NCBI GenBank assembly: GCA_036841525.1
Contig: DAITVZ010000102.1
Span: forward strand, 1 to 11,619
Length of the DNA: 11,619 nucleotides
Source: JAAYEA01 sp012689325
Lineage (GTDB): Bacteria > Chloroflexota > Anaerolineae > JAAYEA01
Reading direction: 5' to 3'
Below, piece by piece: positions 7,396 through 11,619 of the stretch. Under the pieces are notes generated by a model. It searched no databases. It had not been told where the DNA came from and saw nothing but the letters and a program-made list of their open reading frames with translations. The position numbers and the translations under genes were made by a program. Within the stretch, counting starts at the first letter, position 1; every line of letters starts with the position of its first letter.

Positions 7396-9027
7396 ATGGC
7401 CAGCGAAACCACTACCGCCAACCTGGGCTTTGAGGCCAAGCTCTGGGCCGCCGCCGACGCCCTGCGCAACAACATGGACGCCGCCGAGTACAAGCACGTC
7501 GTCCTGGGCCTCATATTCGTCAAGTATGTCTCGGACGTCTTTGAGGAGCAGCACGACAAGCTAGCCCAAGAGCGCTTTGCCGACCCCGAGGACCCCGACG
7601 AGTACCGCGCCGCCAACATCTTTTGGGTGCCCCAGGAGGCGCGTTGGTCGCGGCTGAAGGACAACGCCAAGCAATCCACCATCGGCGAGCTGGTGGACGA
7701 GGCCATGGTCGCCATCGAGCGGGACAACCCCTCGCTCAAGGGCGTGCTCCCCAAGGAATACGCCCGGCCCGGGCTGGACAAGCAGCGCCTGGGCCAGCTC
7801 ATCGACCTGGTCAGCGAGATCGGCCTGGGCGACCGGGAGAGCCGCACCAAGGACATCTTGGGGCGGGTGTACGAGTATTTTCTGAGGCAGTTCGCCAGCG
7901 CCGAGGGCAAGAACGGGGGCCAGTTCTACACGCCCACCCATGTGGTGCGCCTGCTGGTGGCGATGCTGGCCCCCTACCAGGGGCGAGTCTACGACCCCTG
8001 CTGCGGGTCGGGGGGCATGTTCGTGCAGTCGGCGCACTTTGTGGCGGCCCACGCCAGCGGCAACGGCAACGGCGGCCGGGTGAGGGGCGACATCTCGATC
8101 TATGGCCAAGAATCCAACTATACCACCTGGCGGCTGGCCAAGATGAACCTCGCCATCCGCGGCATCGGCGCCCAGATCGCCCACGGCGACAGCTTTCACA
8201 ACGACCAGCACCCCGACCTACGCGCCGACTATGTGTTGGCGAATCCCCCCTTTAACGACAGCGACTGGCGCGGCGAGCTGCTGCGCGGCGACAAGCGCTG
8301 GGCATACGGCATCCCCCCGGCGGGCAACGCCAACTATGCCTGGGTGCAGCACTTCATCCATCACCTGGCGCCGGGGGGCGTGGCCGGGTTCGTGCTGGCC
8401 AACGGCTCCATGTCCACCAACCAATCGGGCGAGGGCGACATTCGCCGGAGCATCATCGAGGCCGATCTGGTGGACTGCATGGTGGCGCTCCCCGGGCAGC
8501 TCTTCTACTCCACCCAGATCCCCGTCTGCCTCTGGTTCATCGCGCGGGACAAGGGCAACGGGAGGTACCGCGACCGGCGCGGGGAGACGCTCTTTATCGA
8601 CGCACGCAAGATGGGGACGATGGCCGACCGCACCCACCGGCAATTGATGGACGAGGACATTGCGCGGATCGCCGACACCTACCACGCCTGGCGGGGGGAT
8701 TGCGCGGCATCCCGGGCCGTCCGGCCTGCCCAGGAGGGAAACCGTGTAGGGGCAGGCCTTGTGCCTGCCCAGGAGGGCAACCACAAGGGTTGCCCCTACC
8801 AGGATGTGGCGGGGTTCTGCAAGGCGGTCCAGGTCGAGGAGATTCGCCAGCATGGGCACGTGTTGACGCCGGGGCGATACGTGGGGATCGAGGAGGCGGA
8901 GGACGACGGCGAGGCGTTCGAGGCCAAGATGGCGCGGCTGACGGCGCAGTTGCGGGAGCAGTTCGCCGAGGGCGAGCGGCTGGAGCGCGAGGTACGCCGG
9001 AACCTGGAGTCGTTGGCGCTTTGGTAG
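7396..9027 (+). CDS. hsdM: Type I restriction-modification system methyltransferase subunit HsdM
   Basis: This 543-residue N6-adenine DNA methyltransferase transfers methyl from S-adenosylmethionine in an M2S complex with HsdS. The N-terminal HsdM helical domain starts at LGFEAKLWAAADALRNNM (about 8-25). The SAM site DPCCGSGGMF is at 200-209 and the catalytic NPPF at 283-286. 'FYTPTHVVRLLVAML' before the SAM motif and 'HVLTPGRYVG' near the C-terminus are also typical. I chose the ATG at 7396 because family similarity starts there; the ribosome site is weak (GGGGAC), and an open extension back to 7123 is Arg/Ser-rich and unlike any HsdM. Residues about 435-468, between AWRG and the usual (Y)xDVxGFCK segment, are extra. 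They are encoded by a palindromic repeat (8746-8799) and a flanking duplicate, and contain the peptide VGAGLVPAQEGNHKGCPY. All motifs are intact, so the protein may be functional despite the insert. Confidence 0.97.
   Translation: MASETTTANLGFEAKLWAAADALRNNMDAAEYKHVVLGLIFVKYVSDVFEEQHDKLAQERFADPEDPDEYRAANIFWVPQEARWSRLKDNAKQSTIGELVDEAMVAIERDNPSLKGVLPKEYARPGLDKQRLGQLIDLVSEIGLGDRESRTKDILGRVYEYFLRQFASAEGKNGGQFYTPTHVVRLLVAMLAPYQGRVYDPCCGSGGMFVQSAHFVAAHASGNGNGGRVRGDISIYGQESNYTTWRLAKMNLAIRGIGAQIAHGDSFHNDQHPDLRADYVLANPPFNDSDWRGELLRGDKRWAYGIPPAGNANYAWVQHFIHHLAPGGVAGFVLANGSMSTNQSGEGDIRRSIIEADLVDCMVALPGQLFYSTQIPVCLWFIARDKGNGRYRDRRGETLFIDARKMGTMADRTHRQLMDEDIARIADTYHAWRGDCAASRAVRPAQEGNRVGAGLVPAQEGNHKGCPYQDVAGFCKAVQVEEIRQHGHVLTPGRYVGIEEAEDDGEAFEAKMARLTAQLREQFAEGERLEREVRRNLESLALW
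8725..8782 (+). repeat. 19-bp direct repeat flanking the hsdM palindromic element
   Basis: CCTGCCCAGGAGGGAAACC (8725-8743) recurs as CCTGCCCAGGAGGGCAACC (8764-8782), matching at 18 of 19 bases with a 39-bp period (13 codons). The period keeps the frame, giving PAQEGN twice. The upstream copy looks like the middle of the palindromic element (right arm of one unit, linker, left arm of the next), so it is probably a truncated second copy. Confidence 0.8.
8746..8799 (+). repeat. REPIN-like inverted pair of palindromic units inside hsdM
   Basis: This 54-bp element is bounded by GTAGGGGC (8746-8753) and GCCCCTAC (8792-8799), which are perfect inverted ends. It holds two hairpins: GGGCAGGC (8750-8757) with GCCTGCCC (8763-8770) and loop CTTGT, and GGGCAACC (8775-8782) with GGTTGCCC (8788-8795) and loop ACAAG. 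The loops are reverse complements, so the two 25-nt units are inverted copies of one palindromic repeat joined by 4 nt, which is the architecture of a REPIN. The length is 18 codons and no stop occurs in the hsdM frame. A RAYT-type transposase elsewhere in the genome would be the expected mover (inference). Confidence 0.85.
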
Positions 9028-9060
9028 TCCTCAGCCCGGTTCCTTATTGAAGGTACACTA

Positions 9061-9113
9061 AATAGGGATTTCCTTTATTGAATTAGAATCCCTTCTATTG
9101 CAATATAAGGGAT
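9061..9113. promoter_or_regulatory. AT-rich control region with three GGGAT motifs before fic
   Basis: The hsdM-fic gap is markedly AT-rich compared with its surroundings. It contains three related sites: AATAGGGATT (9061-9070), its inverse AATCCCTTCTATT (9087-9099), and AATATAAGGGAT (9102-9113). The first two form a perfect 7-bp inverted repeat (AGGGATT/AATCCCT). TATAAG at 9104-9109 is -10-like, but a well-spaced -35 is not clear. This could be an operator and promoter for fic-hsdS. It is the only intergenic control space inside the locus. Confidence 0.4.
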
Positions 9114-9135
9114 CCGAAATGGAGTGGAAGCCCAG

Positions 9136-10350
9136 ATGTCCCGAGCCGGTAGCTTTATCAGACAGCCTACGGGCTATACAGCATTCATTCCCAAACCTTT
9201 GCCGCCGGATCCGCCGCTGGCCATCGATGGCGAGATTCTTACACTCCTTTCTCGTGCAGATCAGGCGCTGGGGCGGCTGGACGGCTCGACCGAGATGTTG
9301 CCCAACCCCGACTTTTTTGTGGCTATGTTCGTCCGGCAGGAGGCCCTGCTCTCTTCGCAGATCGAGGGGACCCAAGCGTCGCTGGCTGATTTGCTCGAGT
9401 TCGAGGCCAACGCACCTCCACGCAATCTGGAGGACGTGACCGAGGTGGTGAACTATGTGCGCGCCATGAACTATGGCCTACGCCGCCTCAAAGAGCTACC
9501 GGTTAGCCAGAGACTGCTACGCGACATACACGCGGAGCTGTTGCGCAGCGGCCGCGGCTCAGGGCGCAATCCGGGCGAGTTCCGCGATAGCCAGAACTGG
9601 ATCGGTGGCACCGGGGTGTCCATCGAGCAAGCCAGCTTTGTCCCGCCACCCCCTGCGGAAATGCGACGGGCGCTCGACGATCTGGAGCGGTTTCTGAACG
9701 ATCCCGCGCCCATGCCGGTACTGATCAAGTGCGGGCTGGTCCACGCACAATTCGAGACGATACATCCGTTCAACGACGGTAACGGCCGCATGGGCCGGTT
9801 GTTGGTGACCTTTTTGCTCGTCGAGGCAGGCGCCTTGCGCCGTCCGATGCTCTACCTTTCGGTGTACCTAAAGCAGAACCGTTCCGACTATTACGACGTC
9901 CTGCAGTGCGTTCGCACCGATGGCAACTGGGAGGGCTGGCTCAGGTTCTTTCTGCGAGGCGTGGCCGAGATGGCCACCTCGGCCACAGACACGGCCTGCG
10001 CTATCCTGCGCTTACGCGAGGCCCAGCGCGACTTGGTCAGCCAGCGGATCCCCGGCTCGGCCCATGCTCTGCGCCTGCTAGACTATCTCTTTGAGCAGCC
10101 TATGCTCGCTGCGCGGCAGGCCCAAGAGCGCCTTGGTGTCAGCTTTCACACCGCAAACGACTTGATCAGCCAACTGGAGAATCTGGGCATCCTGCGTGAG
10201 ACCACTGGCAACCGGCGCAACCGGCTCTATGCCTTCGACGAATACCTGCGCCTCTTTGCGCCAGCGCTGGAAACGGGCGAACGCGCTGCCGACCAGAGGA
10301 CGCGCTCCGGCATCCTCGGCAGCGACAAGGAGCCAGGGCATGGCGGGTGA
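9136..10350 (+). CDS. Fic-family protein, class II (self-inhibited) AMP-transferase
   Basis: This 404-residue protein would transfer AMP (or another nucleotide-derived group) from ATP to a hydroxyl side chain on a target protein. The Fic N-terminal domain (RQPTGYTAFIPKPLPPDPPL, 9-28) leads to the inhibitory helix motif S-x-x-x-E-G (SSQIEG, 73-78), where Glu77 would block ATP binding. The catalytic loop HPFNDGNGRMGR is complete (210-221, His210 catalytic). The C-terminal ~100 residues look like a winged helix (AARQAQERLGVSFHTANDLI), suggesting DNA binding. The ATG at 9136 fits the family start; an in-frame GTG at 9124 is the alternative. It sits between hsdM and hsdS and overlaps hsdS by 11 bases, so it is probably co-translated with it. 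Its target is unknown. A regulatory or backup toxic role in the restriction locus is inference. Confidence 0.93.
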   Translation: MSRAGSFIRQPTGYTAFIPKPLPPDPPLAIDGEILTLLSRADQALGRLDGSTEMLPNPDFFVAMFVRQEALLSSQIEGTQASLADLLEFEANAPPRNLEDVTEVVNYVRAMNYGLRRLKELPVSQRLLRDIHAELLRSGRGSGRNPGEFRDSQNWIGGTGVSIEQASFVPPPPAEMRRALDDLERFLNDPAPMPVLIKCGLVHAQFETIHPFNDGNGRMGRLLVTFLLVEAGALRRPMLYLSVYLKQNRSDYYDVLQCVRTDGNWEGWLRFFLRGVAEMATSATDTACAILRLREAQRDLVSQRIPGSAHALRLLDYLFEQPMLAARQAQERLGVSFHTANDLISQLENLGILRETTGNRRNRLYAFDEYLRLFAPALETGERAADQRTRSGILGSDKEPGHGG

Positions 10351-11619
10351 GTGGGAGAGTGTGCGCCTAGGTGACGTCTGCGACAAGATAGGCAGCGGCG
10401 CGACACCACGGGGCGGAAATGAATCATATCAGCCGAGCGGCATCTCGTTGATTCGTAGCCAGAATGTCTTCAACGAGGGCTTTCGACGAGACGGCCTTGC
10501 CTTCATCGACGAGCTCCAAGCGAGAGATCTACAGAATGTCACGGTGCAACCGCGTGATGTTCTGCTTAATATCACAGGTGAGTCAGTTGCCAGATGTTGC
10601 CAGGTTCCGGATGACGTTCTCCCTGCCAGGGTTAACCAGCATGTGTCCATTATCCGGCCCAAGGCGGGCGCTCTGGATGCTCGGTACCTGCGTTATCACC
10701 TCATTGCTCCAGTGATGCAGAGCCGAATGCTGGCGCTGTCTTCCGCAGGGGCAACGCGAAAGGCTTTGACGAAAGGTATGATCGAATCGTTCGAGATAAT
10801 CGCGCCTCCCCTCCCCGAGCAGCGCGCCATCGCCCACATCCTGGGCACGCTGGACGACAAGATCGAGCTCAACCGGCGGATGAACGAGACGCTGGAGGCG
10901 ATGGCCCGCGCGCTGTTCAAATCCTGGTTCGTGGATTTCGACCCCGTGCGCGCCAAGGGTAGGGGCGACCCTGGTGGTCGCCCTCCGGGGGAGCGCCCGT
11001 CGGGGCAGGCGCGGCATGGAATGCCGTCGGGGCAGGCGCAGGTAGGAGGGCACGCACAAGGCGTGCCCCTACCAGGTGATCTCGCCGCCCTCTTTCCCGA
11101 CCGGTTGGTGGAGTCGGAGCTGGGGGAGATACCGGAGGGATGGGAGGTTAAGCCCCTTGACCAGATGGCCGATTTCCTCAATGGCTTGGCGCTGCAAAAG
11201 TACCCTCCGGAAGGGGACGACTCTCTGCCTGTCATCAAGATCGCGGAGCTGCGTCGGGGAGTGACCAGCTTGAGCGACCGTGCCAGCGTGAATCTGCCAC
11301 CGGAGTACATTGTCCGGGATGGCGACGTATTGTTCTCGTGGTCGGGAAGCCTGGAGGTCGTCCTTTGGAGTGGCGGAAACGGAGCGCTGAATCAGCACCT
11401 GTTCAAGGTAACGTCGCGATGGTATCCGAAATGGCTCTACTTCCAATGGATCAAGCACCATCTGCCAGATTTCCGGGCCATTGCTGCGGGCAAGGCTACG
11501 ACGATGGGCCATATCCAGCGGCACCATCTATCTGATGCTCTGGTCGCGTTGCCTCGGTCAGAGCTGCTGGGTTGCATGGATGCAGTCATGTCTCCGCTAT
11601 TCGAGCGGCAATTGGTGAA
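10340..11619 (+). CDS. hsdS: Type I restriction-modification specificity subunit HsdS (3' end beyond window)
   Basis: The frame is open from ATG 10340 to the right edge, giving 426 codons without a stop. HsdS gives the M2S and R2M2S complexes their DNA target. Target-recognition domain 1 covers about 1-152 (WESVRLGDVCDKIGSGATPRGG, cited here as two parts: WESVRLGDV and GSGATPRGG; later QHVSIIRP). The conserved spacer helix runs from PPLPEQRAIAHILGTLDD (156-173) to FKSWFVDFDPVRAK (193-206). Domain 2 begins near LAALFPDRLVESELGEIPEGW and is cut off. Residues 207-245 replace the usual short AEGRQPxGMxAET link and come from a 114-bp palindromic element. AAGGAG (10327-10332), 7 nt upstream, lies inside fic, so translation is coupled. 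Both domains look intact as far as visible. hsdR is expected nearby but not seen. Confidence 0.93.
   Translation, partial: MAGEWESVRLGDVCDKIGSGATPRGGNESYQPSGISLIRSQNVFNEGFRRDGLAFIDELQARDLQNVTVQPRDVLLNITGESVARCCQVPDDVLPARVNQHVSIIRPKAGALDARYLRYHLIAPVMQSRMLALSSAGATRKALTKGMIESFEIIAPPLPEQRAIAHILGTLDDKIELNRRMNETLEAMARALFKSWFVDFDPVRAKGRGDPGGRPPGERPSGQARHGMPSGQAQVGGHAQGVPLPGDLAALFPDRLVESELGEIPEGWEVKPLDQMADFLNGLALQKYPPEGDDSLPVIKIAELRRGVTSLSDRASVNLPPEYIVRDGDVLFSWSGSLEVVLWSGGNGALNQHLFKVTSRWYPKWLYFQWIKHHLPDFRAIAAGKATTMGHIQRHHLSDALVALPRSELLGCMDAVMSPLFERQLV
10959..11072 (+). repeat. REPIN-like palindromic element inside hsdS
   Basis: This 114-bp (38-codon) element has the same inverted ends as the hsdM copy: GTAGGGGC (10959-10966) and GCCCCTAC (11065-11072). 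Hairpin 1 is GGGCGACC (10963-10970) with GGTCGCCC (10976-10983), loop CTGGT. Hairpin 2 is GGGCACGC (11048-11055) with GCGTGCCC (11061-11068), loop ACAAG. The 64-bp middle carries two degenerate unit starts (GTCGGGGCAGGC at 10999 and 11026) and a small hairpin (CGGCAT/ATGCCG, 11012-11026). It is read in a different frame from the hsdM copy and encodes a Gly/Pro/Gln-rich peptide. Confidence 0.85.
10997..11039 (+). repeat. Direct 16-bp repeat with 27-bp period in the hsdS linker
   Basis: CCGTCGGGGCAGGCGC occurs at 10997-11012 and again, identically, at 11024-11039. The 27-bp period equals nine codons, giving PSGQARHGM then PSGQAQVGG. Recombination between the copies would remove or add nine residues in frame between the two recognition domains. 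Confidence 0.85.

Noticed and set aside
8725..8800. CRISPR-like interpretation of the repeats in hsdM
   Set aside because: There are only two partial repeats, no regular spacers, and the repeats sit inside an intact coding sequence; inverted hairpin units explain them better.

Overview
The window looks like chromosomal DNA of a GC-rich bacterium, most likely a member of the Chloroflexota (Anaerolineae-like). This rests on three things: a substrate-binding lipoprotein with a twin-arginine signal followed by a Pro/Thr/Ala linker, an IS256-type transposase end, and GTAGGGGC...GCCCCTAC palindromic repeats of a kind I associate with this phylum. The taxonomic call is an inference, because no rRNA or marker gene is present.

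Layout. Positions 3-338 (+) hold the C-terminal end of an IS256-like transposase and perhaps the right end of its element. Positions 339-620 carry a possible promoter and two hairpins leading into 621-2456 (+), a 611-residue protein that resembles alpha/alpha-toroid carbohydrate-active proteins. Convergent to it is a minus-strand operon, read from 6935 down to 2668. It encodes an exported family-5 substrate-binding lipoprotein, a DppB/OppB-type permease and a DppC/OppC-type permease. A near-consensus sigma-70 promoter (7067-7095) drives it, and a 14-bp UUCG-capped hairpin separates the binding-protein gene from the permeases. No ATPase gene is present.

From 7396 to the right edge (+) lies a type I restriction-modification locus: hsdM, then a Fic-family AMP-transferase gene, then hsdS, which is cut by the window end. 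fic and hsdS overlap by 11 bases. hsdR is not in the window and may lie downstream.

The most notable signal is that both hsdM and hsdS carry inverted pairs of short palindromic units (REPIN-like elements) inside their coding sequence. Both share the termini GTAGGGGC/GCCCCTAC and the ACAAG hairpin loop. They measure 54 and 114 bp, both multiples of three, and are open in the gene's frame, but each gene reads them in a different frame and so gains an unrelated peptide. The distal hairpins of the two copies differ at four positions that form two compensated base pairs. Both sit at inter-domain junctions: before the HsdM C-terminal region, and between the HsdS spacer helix and the second target-recognition domain. 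This resembles protein-embedded palindromic elements known from Rickettsia, here in two subunits of one defence complex.
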